64,000 nucleotides of DNA from Gemmatirosa kalamazoonensis. Its GTDB lineage: Bacteria; Gemmatimonadota; Gemmatimonadetes; Gemmatimonadales; Gemmatimonadaceae. The stretch spans positions 620,001 through 684,000 of the forward strand of contig NZ_CP007130.1 of NCBI RefSeq assembly GCF_000522985.1, read 5' to 3'. Both the position numbers and the translations under genes were made by a program. Positions within the stretch are counted from its first letter, which is position 1; each line of letters opens with the position of its first letter. The notes below the pieces were generated by a model. The model did not search any database. It had not been told where the DNA came from and saw nothing but the letters and a program-made list of their open reading frames with translations. Positions 45,401 through 52,841 of this stretch are shown here, one piece after another.

Positions 45401-45515
45401 GGGCATCGACCCCGAGTCGAACATCAACAACGCGGCGACGACGACGGCGACGCTCGACCAGGCCGTGACGCCGCCGCTCCGCAGCTTCGTCGCCACCGTG
45501 CGCGTCACGTGGTAA
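42483..45515 (+). CDS. SusC/RagA-family TonB-dependent outer-membrane transporter
   Basis: A 1,010-residue transporter. Signal peptide to about residue 37 (ending APDLRAQP), carboxypeptidase-regulatory-like domain (GVVAGTVTDGVAHTPLTGVAV), plug with LLNARAPGVAVRQRTG and PLIYVDGVRVNN, the signature SIEVIKGPAAATIYGTEAANGVI, and a barrel ending VATVRVTW. It is the first gene of a long plus-strand series (SusC, SusD, then peptidases and serine hydrolases), preceded by a GntR-type palindrome. It should import the products made by those hydrolases. It differs strongly from the SusC at 35229-38279. Confidence 0.95.
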   Translation: MPPTAARRLAPATPPILGGWLLLVTLALGAPDLRAQPTSGPTGVVAGTVTDGVAHTPLTGVAVALDGTRFGAATGADGRYRITGVPAGTYTAIARRIGYNPTRLSVTVTAGREATADFGLQASAIALDQVVISGTAGETQRREVGNAVATIDAATALQQSAAPNVASLLNARAPGVAVRQRTGRLGAGPTIEVRGRSSLSLENSPLIYVDGVRVNNQTSSGPQAVAGRLGGQGSQVGGRLNDINPDDIESIEVIKGPAAATIYGTEAANGVIQIITKKGAAGAAPQISAQVEEGSLEFANAVDRVQTNYFKDPTSGQIVTWNGLQQEADSGRPIYKTGQTRKFTGSLSGGRDALRYYLGSTYENDLGIEPNNSLRQFSLHTNLNSSVRPSTELAMSVNYVAGDTHLGADYGASPLLGAQVGHRLLFAGTRGFFAVPPEVPQQLYDNSTRVDRFTGSATITNRPASWFTQRAIVGLDYAGSDERALERFAPPEIARYLTAAAAGGAIGQTLRHNSVFTGDYNGSARVSLTSALSSKSSVGGQFYKTALNSSFLGGTAFPAPGVDIVSGTTAPVASSQSETINTTIGAYAEQQFGWHDRLFLSGALRVDNNSAFGEDFKWVTYPKVSASWVVNEEPFWERWRNAVNTLRLRAAYGESGRQPAAFSALRTFAATTGPGGSSAVTPNSLGNPDLKPERGKEVELGFEAGLYNRLTLDFTYYNKKTYDEIVQQPVAPSSGFPGTQYRNLGQVDNKGVELSANLRAVARRTVSWDINANVATNKDVIRDLGGLPTIIASYGAANVVGYPIGGIFVRHVISAERNATTGQATNILCEGPNGTGVACATAPFVFWGTPTPKVTGAVSSTVTLWQRLSLYGLADFRRGNKLQNSVELLRCTGAVGGALCRANYYPQEYDPLYLAETNINAVALGTVDQYIQDAGFTKLREISATYTFPERITRARTSLTIAGRNLYTWTKYRGIDPESNINNAATTTATLDQAVTPPLRSFVATVRVTW

Positions 45516-45528
45516 CCAGGTGAGCCCC

Positions 45529-46827
45529 ATGAGAACCCACCACATCGAGCGGGCGCTCGCGCTCCTGGCCACGTTAGGCGTCGTGGCGTGCAAGGACGTG
45601 ACGGCGCTGAAGCAGACGAATCCCGGGCAGGTCTCGGCGGCGACGCTGTACGTGCCGCAGAACGCACAGCTGCTGGTGAACGGCGCGATCGCCGACTTCG
45701 AGTGCGCGTACACGCGCTACGTCGTCGGGAGCGGGCTGCTCGTCGACGAGCTGTCGAACGCGATCGGCTCGACGGCGAACTTCGACTACGACGCACGCCG
45801 GCTGACGACGAACGCGTCGTACGGCACGGGCGCCTGCGGCAACAACCAGCAGCCACCGATCTACACGACGCTGTCGACGGCGCGCGGCTCGGCGGACACG
45901 GTGCTGGCGCGGCTGAAGGAGTGGACGGACGCGCAGATGCCGCCCGGGGTGAACCGCACGAAGCTCATCGGCCAGGCGGCGGCGTACGCGGGGTACAGCC
46001 TGGTGCTGCTCGGCGAGGGGATGTGCACGGCGGCGATCAACCTCGGGCCGGAGCTGACGCCGGACCAGGTGTTCGCGGAAGCGAAGGCGCGCTTCGACGA
46101 GGCGGTGACGGCGGCGACGGCGGCGAACGACCAGGCGACGCTGAACCTCGCGCTGCTCGGCCGCGCGCGCACGCTGCTCGACATGAAGCAGCCGGCGACG
46201 GCGGCGGCGGACGCGGCGAAGATCCCGGCGTCGTTCATCGCGACGACGGGCACGGACAACGTGAACGTGCGCCGACAGAACTTCTCGTTCCTCGCCGTGA
46301 ACCAGAACAACTGGGCGACGGTGGATCCGAGCTTCCGCGGCCTCACGCTGCCTAACGGGGCCGCGGATCCGCGCGTGGCGGTGACGAACACGACCAAGGC
46401 CGGCACGGCGCAGGGCTCGGTGATCTGGACGCCGGACAAGTACCCGACGCTGACGACGGTGATGCCGATCGCGCGGTGGGCGGAGGCGCAGCTCATCATC
46501 GCCGAGGCGCGCGCGGCGGCGGGCGACATTCCGGGGGCGGTGGCGGCGATCAACGCGGTGCGCGCCACGCGCACGGGCGTGCCGGCGTACGACGCGACCG
46601 GACAGACGGCGGCGCAGGTCCAGGCGCAGATCGTGGAGGAGCGCCGCCGCGAGCTGTTCCTCGAGGGGCACCGCCTCGGCGACATCCGCCGGCTGGGGCT
46701 CGCGCTCTCGCCCGCCGCGGGCACGGCGTACGCGGGCGGCGGCGGTACGTACGGCACGCTGACGTGCTTCCCGCTGCCGGACGTGGAGCGCGTGAACAAC
46801 CCGAACATCGCGGGCAAGACGGGCTGA
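45529..46827 (+). CDS. SusD-family surface lipoprotein
   Basis: A 432-residue lipoprotein with signal peptide and lipobox-like LGVVACKD (Cys near 22). It has RagB/SusD-type helical repeats and the conserved C-terminal IVEERRRELFLEGHRLGDIRRLG motif. ATG 45529 is preferred to GTG 45520 because it begins directly at the signal peptide. It starts 13 bases after the SusC stop and is followed by a large hairpin repeat. It is the likely ligand-binding partner of the SusC upstream. Confidence 0.92.
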   Translation: MRTHHIERALALLATLGVVACKDVTALKQTNPGQVSAATLYVPQNAQLLVNGAIADFECAYTRYVVGSGLLVDELSNAIGSTANFDYDARRLTTNASYGTGACGNNQQPPIYTTLSTARGSADTVLARLKEWTDAQMPPGVNRTKLIGQAAAYAGYSLVLLGEGMCTAAINLGPELTPDQVFAEAKARFDEAVTAATAANDQATLNLALLGRARTLLDMKQPATAAADAAKIPASFIATTGTDNVNVRRQNFSFLAVNQNNWATVDPSFRGLTLPNGAADPRVAVTNTTKAGTAQGSVIWTPDKYPTLTTVMPIARWAEAQLIIAEARAAAGDIPGAVAAINAVRATRTGVPAYDATGQTAAQVQAQIVEERRRELFLEGHRLGDIRRLGLALSPAAGTAYAGGGGTYGTLTCFPLPDVERVNNPNIAGKTG

Positions 46828-46843
46828 GACGCGCCGTGCACGA

Positions 46844-46978
46844 CTCCACGTACGATTTCCTGTAGGACCGACGCAGGACTGAGGAAGGACAACCGCAAGG
46901 ACCAACACATTGCTGGTGTTTCCTTCTTCAGTCCTTCGTCAGTCCTCCTTCAGTCCCACGACAACCACGTACGTGGAG
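46844..46978. repeat. Tandem-armed hairpin, CACGTACG/ACTGAAG class, between susD and S9 peptidase
   Basis: The ends CTCCACGT (46844) and ACGTGGAG (46978) pair; inside, about three units near GGACTGAAGAAGGAC in each arm pair with their complements around an AACACATTGCTGGTGTT loop that is itself self-complementary. It fills the 169-base spacer and could attenuate the downstream gene. Confidence 0.88.
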
Positions 46979-46996
46979 CTCTGCAGAGGAGAGACG

Positions 46997-49228
46997 ATGC
47001 GAGCAATGACATCGCGAGCCGCAGCGACGCTTCTCACCCTCGCGGCCCTCGCGCCTAACGCCTACGCCCAGCCGAAGGCCGCGCCGACGATCGACGCGTT
47101 CCTGAGCGCGGGGTTCCCGTCGGAGCTGGTCGCGGCGCGGAAGGCGGATCGGATCGCGTGGCTGGCGTGGGAGAAGGGGAAGCGGAACGTGTACGCCGCA
47201 TCGGCGCCGGGGTTCGCGCCGCGGCGGCTCACGCGGTTCCTCGACGACGACGGCATCGAGCTGTCCGACCTGCAGATCGCCGACGACGGCGCGACGGTGG
47301 TGTTCGTGCGCGGGAGCGATCCGAACCGCGTGGGCTGGATCGCGAACCCGACGGGCGATCCGCGCGGGCAGGAGCGGGCGATCTGGGCGGCGCGCACCGA
47401 CGGCACCGGCGCCTGGCGCATCTCGGCAGGCACGACGCCGGCCGTGTCGCCCGACGGCCGGTGGGTGGCGTTCGCGCGCGACAGCGCGCTGTTCGTGGTG
47501 CGCGTGGCGCCGGGCGCGACGAGCGCGGTGGACCGCGGCGAGCGGCCGCTCGTGCGCGCGTGGGGGCGCAACCTCTCGCCGCGCTGGTCGCCCGACGGAT
47601 CCAAGCTCGCGTTCGTGAGCGACCGCACCGACCACGCGTTCGTCGGCATCTACGACGCGACGCGGCACACGGTGACGTACATGGCGCCGAGCGTGGACCG
47701 CGACGCGAGCCCGACGTGGTCGCCCGACGGCAAGCGCGTCGCGTTCATTCGGCGGCCGGGGCTCGCGTTCGGGCAGCAGGCGCACGACGCGACGGGCTCG
47801 TTGGGCGAGCCGCCCGGTCCGGCGTGGGCCATCTCGCAGCGCGCGCGCATCGGCGCCGACACCGCGGGCGCGACGGCGAAGTGGGCGCGCACGCCGGGGC
47901 TCGCGCGCGCCGCGTTCGCCGGCGGCTACACGCTGTCGTTCTGGGTGGCCGACGCGACGACGGGCGACGGACACGAGGTGTGGCACAACGCCCCGAACGA
48001 CCGCGCGTTCCCGAGCGTGGCGTCGATCCAGTGGGCGGGCGACCACCTCGTGTTCGCGGCCGAGCCGGAGGAGTGGACGCGGGTGTACGCGGTGAGCGCC
48101 GCGGGCGGCAGCGACCGCCCGGTGGAGCTGACGCCCGGCACCGGCGCCGTCGAATCGTTAGGCCTGTCGCCCGACGGGCGCACGCTGTACTACGCGACGA
48201 ACGCGGGCGACATCGACCGGCGGCACGTGTGGAAGGTGCCGACCGCCGGCGGCGAGGCGGTGCAGCTCACGCGCGGCGAGGAGATCGAGATGTACCCGGC
48301 GCCGCTCGGCTCCGCGCGGCAGGTCGCGATGCTGACGTCGAGCGCGACGCGGCCCTTCTCGGTCGCCCTGATGCCGGCTTCGGGCGGCGCGCCGCGCGTG
48401 ATCTATCCGACGTTAGGCAGGGAGTTCCCGACCGAGGCGCACGTGACGCCGCAGGCCGTGCTCGTGAAGTCGGACGACGGGCTCGAGATCCACGACCAGC
48501 TCTTCCTGCCGAAGGACCTGAAGCCCGGCGAGCGGCGGCCCGCGATCGTGTTCGTGCACGGCGGCCCGGTGCGGCAGATGCTGCTCGGCTACCACTACAT
48601 GGACTTCTACCACATGGCCTACGCCGTCAACGAATGGCTGGCGAGCCAGGGGTACGTCGTCCTGTCGGTGAACTACCGGAGCGGCATCGGCTACGGCAAG
48701 GCGTTCCGCCAGGCGCCCAACGTGGGCGGGCGCGGCAACGCCGAGTACAAGGACGTGCTCGCGGCGGGGAAGTACCTGCAGTCGCGCCCGGACGTGGACC
48801 CGACGCGCGTGGGGATCTGGGGGCTGTCGTACGGCGGCGTGCTCACGGCGCAGGCGCTGGCGCGCAACTCCGACCTGTTCGCCGCCGGCGTGGACATGGC
48901 GGGCGTGCACCTGTGGGGCAGCACGCTCGACTCGACCGACCTGTCGTACAAGTCGTCGGCGATCGCGGCGATCGACGGGTGGAAGTCGCCGGTGCTGCTG
49001 TGGCACGGCGACGACGACCGCAACGTGCAGTTCTCGCAGACGACGGGGCTCGTGCAGCTGCTGCGCGCGCACAACGTGCCGTTCGAGCTGATCGTGAACC
49101 CGGACGACACGCACGAGACGCTGCTGTACTCGCGGTGGCTGACGACGTACGCGCGGATGCAGGACTTCCTGCGGCGGAACCTGTGGGACCGGAAGACGGC
49201 GACGACGTCGTCGACGGGGACGCGGTGA
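46997..49228 (+). CDS. S9-family prolyl oligopeptidase-like serine peptidase, secreted
   Basis: A 743-residue exported peptidase. Signal peptide to about residue 25 (ending NAYAQ), a seven-bladed WD40/PD40-like propeller (repeated SPDGR/SPDGK motifs), then an alpha/beta hydrolase domain with nucleophile GLSYGG, Asp in HGDDDRNV and His in DDTHETL. This is the domain order of acylaminoacyl- and dipeptidyl-peptidases. ATG 46997 has AGAGGAGAG four bases upstream, which decides the start. It is translationally coupled to the next gene (GTGA overlap at 49225-49228). It probably cuts oligopeptides in the periplasm. Confidence 0.93.
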   Translation: MRAMTSRAAATLLTLAALAPNAYAQPKAAPTIDAFLSAGFPSELVAARKADRIAWLAWEKGKRNVYAASAPGFAPRRLTRFLDDDGIELSDLQIADDGATVVFVRGSDPNRVGWIANPTGDPRGQERAIWAARTDGTGAWRISAGTTPAVSPDGRWVAFARDSALFVVRVAPGATSAVDRGERPLVRAWGRNLSPRWSPDGSKLAFVSDRTDHAFVGIYDATRHTVTYMAPSVDRDASPTWSPDGKRVAFIRRPGLAFGQQAHDATGSLGEPPGPAWAISQRARIGADTAGATAKWARTPGLARAAFAGGYTLSFWVADATTGDGHEVWHNAPNDRAFPSVASIQWAGDHLVFAAEPEEWTRVYAVSAAGGSDRPVELTPGTGAVESLGLSPDGRTLYYATNAGDIDRRHVWKVPTAGGEAVQLTRGEEIEMYPAPLGSARQVAMLTSSATRPFSVALMPASGGAPRVIYPTLGREFPTEAHVTPQAVLVKSDDGLEIHDQLFLPKDLKPGERRPAIVFVHGGPVRQMLLGYHYMDFYHMAYAVNEWLASQGYVVLSVNYRSGIGYGKAFRQAPNVGGRGNAEYKDVLAAGKYLQSRPDVDPTRVGIWGLSYGGVLTAQALARNSDLFAAGVDMAGVHLWGSTLDSTDLSYKSSAIAAIDGWKSPVLLWHGDDDRNVQFSQTTGLVQLLRAHNVPFELIVNPDDTHETLLYSRWLTTYARMQDFLRRNLWDRKTATTSSTGTR

Positions 49229-50982
49229 GCGTCGTCTCGCGTCGCGTGGCGCCTCGCTACGCACGCATCCGCGGAGTGGACGCGGATCGCGCGGATCACG
49301 CGGATACGCTGCGGCCGATCGGTTCGAGCGATCCGCGTGATCCGCGCGATCCGCGTGATCCGCGTCCAACGACACGGAGACCCGCCCGACCGAGGGATCG
49401 TCGGTGGGCGCGACTCGCGCCGCTCGCGACGCTCGCGACGCTCGCGACGACCGCCATGCTCGCCGCGTCGTCGGCCGCCGCGCAGACGCGGCCCGCGCAT
49501 CTCCTGACGCCCGCGCAGCGGGCGGCGCTCGACGCGGACATCGAGCGCGCGATGCAGCAGTACGCGGACGTGCCGGGGCTGGCGGTGGCGGTGGTGCAGG
49601 GCGACTCGGTGGTGTACGCGAAGGGGTTCGGCGTGCGCGAGCGGGGCAAGCCGGAGCGCGTCACCGAGCGCACGCTGTTCGCGATCGGGTCGAACACGAA
49701 GTCGATGACGTCGGCGCTCGTCGGCACGCTGGTGGACGCGGGAAAGATGCGGTGGGACGATCCGGTGTGGACGTATCTGCCGGGCTTCCGCGTCGCCGAC
49801 CCGTACGTGAGCCGCGAGGCGACGATCCGCGATCTGCTGTCGCACCGCGTGGACGTCGAGAACAACATCAGCGCGTGGTATCGCTCGCCGCTCACGCGCG
49901 CGCAGCTCGTGGAGCGGCTGCGGTTCCTGAAGCAGGACGCGAGCTTCCGGAGCCGCTTCCTGTACAACAACCTGATGGTGATGACCGCCGGCGAGGCGGC
50001 CGCCGCGGCCGGGGGCAAGCCGTGGAACGCGCTGATCCGCGAGCGGCTGTTCGCGCCGTTAGGCATGACGGCGACGCTCACGAGCAGCCGCGAGCTGACC
50101 GCCGACGCCGACGTCGCGGCGCCGCACGTCCCGTTCGGCGGCACGCTGGTGCCGGTGCCGCACGTGGACGCGGACAACATCGGGCCCGCGGGCTCGGTGT
50201 ACTCGAACGCGGTCGACATGGCGCAGTACCTCCGCTTCCAGATCGGCCGCGGCGCGATCGGCGGCAAGCGGGTGCTCTCCGAGGCGTCGATCGCACAGAT
50301 CCGGACGCTGACGACGCCGATCGGCGCGTGGCAGGCGACGGTGCCGGACAGCGACGTCACGGTCGCGGGCTACGGGCTGGGGTGGCTCGTGGAGTCGTTC
50401 CGCGGCCACCGCGCCATCCGCCACAACGGCTCGATCGACGGCTACCTGGCGGAGATGCAGGTGCTGCCCGACGACCGGGTGGGCGTGGTGGTGCTGTCGA
50501 ACCAGATGACGCTGCCGCTCCCCGAGGCGCTCGCGAACCACATCCTCGACGTCGCGCTCGGCCTCGCGCCGCGCGACTGGATCGGCCAGGCGCTCGCGCG
50601 CGATCGCGCGCAGGAAGTGCAGATCGCCGCGCGGCAGCAGACGGCGGAGTCGCAGCGCCTGCCGAACGCGGCGCCGTCGCTGCCGCTCGATCGGTACGCG
50701 GGCACGTATGCCGACTCGCTGCGCGGGGAGATCCGCGTGGCGTTCGAGGAGGGGAAGCTCGTGCTGCGCTATCACGCGGGGCTCGCGGCCGACCTCGAGC
50801 CGTGGCAACACGACACGTTCCGCGCCGCGTGGCGCACGCCCAACGTCTACTCGCTGAGCCCCATGCTCGTCACGTTCGCCGTCGACGCGGCGGGACGCGC
50901 GACCGCCGTCAGCAATGCGCTGCTCGGCACGTTCCAGGCGGCGCCGCGTGCGCGGACCGCCGCCACCGGAGGCGACCGATGA
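49225..50982 (+). CDS. Beta-lactamase-fold serine hydrolase with hairpin-encoded N-terminal extension
   Basis: The catalytic part has the class C beta-lactamase/D-peptidase motifs SNTK in AIGSNTKSM, the Tyr-x-Asn motif in LYNNLMVM, and HNGS in IRHNGSIDG; a C-terminal DUF3471-like beta domain follows (LDRYAGTYADSLRGEI). Between the previous stop and the signal peptide (LATLATLATTAMLAASSAAAQ) there is no in-frame ATG; GTG 49225 overlaps the upstream TGA, so translation probably starts there and runs through a hairpin repeat that encodes DADRADHAD and DPRDPRDPR. That gives an unusual 50-60-residue extension before the signal peptide (585 residues in all). GTG 49246 or 49276 are alternative starts. 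Likely a secreted D-aminopeptidase or esterase; the substrate is unknown. Confidence 0.85.
   Translation: MSVVSRRVAPRYARIRGVDADRADHADTLRPIGSSDPRDPRDPRDPRPTTRRPARPRDRRWARLAPLATLATLATTAMLAASSAAAQTRPAHLLTPAQRAALDADIERAMQQYADVPGLAVAVVQGDSVVYAKGFGVRERGKPERVTERTLFAIGSNTKSMTSALVGTLVDAGKMRWDDPVWTYLPGFRVADPYVSREATIRDLLSHRVDVENNISAWYRSPLTRAQLVERLRFLKQDASFRSRFLYNNLMVMTAGEAAAAAGGKPWNALIRERLFAPLGMTATLTSSRELTADADVAAPHVPFGGTLVPVPHVDADNIGPAGSVYSNAVDMAQYLRFQIGRGAIGGKRVLSEASIAQIRTLTTPIGAWQATVPDSDVTVAGYGLGWLVESFRGHRAIRHNGSIDGYLAEMQVLPDDRVGVVVLSNQMTLPLPEALANHILDVALGLAPRDWIGQALARDRAQEVQIAARQQTAESQRLPNAAPSLPLDRYAGTYADSLRGEIRVAFEEGKLVLRYHAGLAADLEPWQHDTFRAAWRTPNVYSLSPMLVTFAVDAAGRATAVSNALLGTFQAAPRARTAATGGDR
49278..49367. 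repeat. Tandem-armed hairpin, ATCCGCG class, in the N-terminal coding part of a hydrolase
   Basis: The left arm carries GCGGATC units (CGCGGATCGCGCGGATCACG) and the right arm complementary GATCCGCG units; the loop is about 25 bases and partly self-complementary (CCGATCGG). It lies just after the S9 stop, apparently inside the translated 5' end of the next gene. Confidence 0.88.
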
Positions 50983-52841
50983 ATCTGCTCACGGTGCTCC
51001 GCGTGAGACGTCTCTTGCCGCTTCTGCTCGTCGCCTCCCGACTCGCCGCGCAGGCGCCCACCGCGCAGGACAGCGTCCGCATGGCGTCGTACGAGCCGCG
51101 CGAGGTGATGATCCCGATGCGCGACGGCGTGAGGCTGCACACGCTGATCTTCACGCCGAAGAGCCAGACGGGCGACCTGCCGATCATCCTGAACCGCACG
51201 CCGTACGGGATCGCCGGGGCGCGCGCGAGCTTCGGCGGATCGATCGCCGAGCTGGCCGACGAGGGGTACGTGTTCGTCTTCCAGGACATCCGCGGCCGGT
51301 TCACGAGCGAGGGGCAGTTCGTGATGCTCCGTCCGCCGATGCACCGGAAGGACCCGAAGGCGATCGACGAGAGCACCGACACGTACGACACGATCGACTG
51401 GCTGCTGAAGAACGTGCCGCGCAACAACGGGCGCGTCGGCATGCTCGGCGTGTCGTATCCGGGATGGCTCACGGTGATGGCGATGCTCGACCCGCATCCC
51501 GCGCTCAAGGCGGTGAGCCCGCAGGCGTCGCCGGCGTCGATGTTCCTCGGCGACGACTTCCACCACAACGGCGCGTTCCGGCTCGCATACGGCTTCGAGT
51601 ACGCGGCGATGATGGAGGGCGGGAAGGAGCTGACGCCGTTCCAGTTCGACAAGGCCGACGCGTACTCGTGGTATCTCGGCCTCGGCTCGCTCGCGACGGT
51701 GAACGACAGCGTGTTCAAGCGCAGCCGGCCGACGTGGAACGACTTCGCCGCGCACCCGAACTTCGACGCGTTCTGGCAGCGCGAGGCGCTGATGCAGTAC
51801 CTCGACCGCGTGACGGTGCCGACGCTGAACGTCGCCGGGTGGTGGGACCAGGAGGACTTCTACGGGCCGATCAAGATCTACGAGACGCTGGAGCCGCACG
51901 ACACCAAGCACCTCAACTACCTCGTGGTGGGCCCGTGGAACCACGGCGGCTGGCGCGGCCGCAGCGGACAGACGTTAGGCCCGCTCGACTTCGGCAGTCC
52001 GACGGCGAAGTACTACCGGGAGAAGATCGAGGCGCCGTGGTTCGCGTACTGGCTCAAGGACAAGGGCACGCTGGACCTGGCCGAGGCGACGACGTTCGAG
52101 GCGGGGGCGAACGCGTGGCGGCGCCACGACGCGTGGCCGCCGAAGACGAACGTGACGTCGCGGCGGCTCTACTTCCAGGCGAACGGCAAGCTCGGATTCG
52201 AGCCGCCGCGCGACACGGGGCGCGTGTTCGACGCGTACGTGTCGGACCCGAACAAGCCGGTGCCGTACCGCGCGCGTCCGATCAAGCCGACGTTCGGCGC
52301 CGGCTCGACGTGGTCGACGTGGCTCGTCGACGACCAGCGGTTCGTGCAGGACCGCCCCGACGTCGCGGCCTGGGAGAGCGCGCCGCTCCCCGAGGATCTC
52401 GTGCTGTCGGGCGACGTGGTCGCGAAGCTGTTCGCGGCGACGACGGGCACCGACGCCGACTGGGTGGTGAAGCTGATCGACGTCTACCCGGAGGACGACG
52501 CGAAGCTCGGCGGCTACCAGCTCATGGTGGCGAACGACGTGTTCCGCGGGCGCTTCCGGAGCAGCTTCGAGCACCCGCAGGCGATCGCGCCGGACGTGCC
52601 GCAGGAGTACACGATCGACCTGCACACGCAGAGCTACCGGTTCCTGAAGGGGCACCGGCTCCGCGTGCAGGTGCAGAGCACGTGGTTCCCGCTCATCGAC
52701 CGGAACCCGCAGACGTTCGTGCCGAACATCTTCGCCGCCAAGGACGCGGACTTCCGGGCCGCGACGCAGCGCGTGTTCCGCTCGAAGGGCGCCGCGTCGT
52801 ACGTGCAGCTCACCGTGCAGAATCCACCACTGGTGCCATGA
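50979..52841 (+). CDS. CocE/NonD-family hydrolase (alpha-amino acid ester hydrolase/acylase-like), secreted
   Basis: A 620-residue S15/CocE-type hydrolase. Signal peptide to about residue 24 (ending RLAAQ). Nucleophile in GVSYPGW, Asp in AGWWDQEDFYG and His in GPWNHGGW; a C-terminal jelly-roll domain follows (LYFQANGKLGFEPP...). The family holds cocaine esterase, alpha-amino acid ester hydrolases and glutaryl-7-ACA acylases, and acts on acylated or esterified amino acids and peptides, including beta-lactams. ATG 50979 overlaps the previous TGA (ATGA) and has GGAGG seven bases upstream. It overlaps the next gene in the same way. Confidence 0.93.
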   Translation: MNLLTVLRVRRLLPLLLVASRLAAQAPTAQDSVRMASYEPREVMIPMRDGVRLHTLIFTPKSQTGDLPIILNRTPYGIAGARASFGGSIAELADEGYVFVFQDIRGRFTSEGQFVMLRPPMHRKDPKAIDESTDTYDTIDWLLKNVPRNNGRVGMLGVSYPGWLTVMAMLDPHPALKAVSPQASPASMFLGDDFHHNGAFRLAYGFEYAAMMEGGKELTPFQFDKADAYSWYLGLGSLATVNDSVFKRSRPTWNDFAAHPNFDAFWQREALMQYLDRVTVPTLNVAGWWDQEDFYGPIKIYETLEPHDTKHLNYLVVGPWNHGGWRGRSGQTLGPLDFGSPTAKYYREKIEAPWFAYWLKDKGTLDLAEATTFEAGANAWRRHDAWPPKTNVTSRRLYFQANGKLGFEPPRDTGRVFDAYVSDPNKPVPYRARPIKPTFGAGSTWSTWLVDDQRFVQDRPDVAAWESAPLPEDLVLSGDVVAKLFAATTGTDADWVVKLIDVYPEDDAKLGGYQLMVANDVFRGRFRSSFEHPQAIAPDVPQEYTIDLHTQSYRFLKGHRLRVQVQSTWFPLIDRNPQTFVPNIFAAKDADFRAATQRVFRSKGAASYVQLTVQNPPLVP

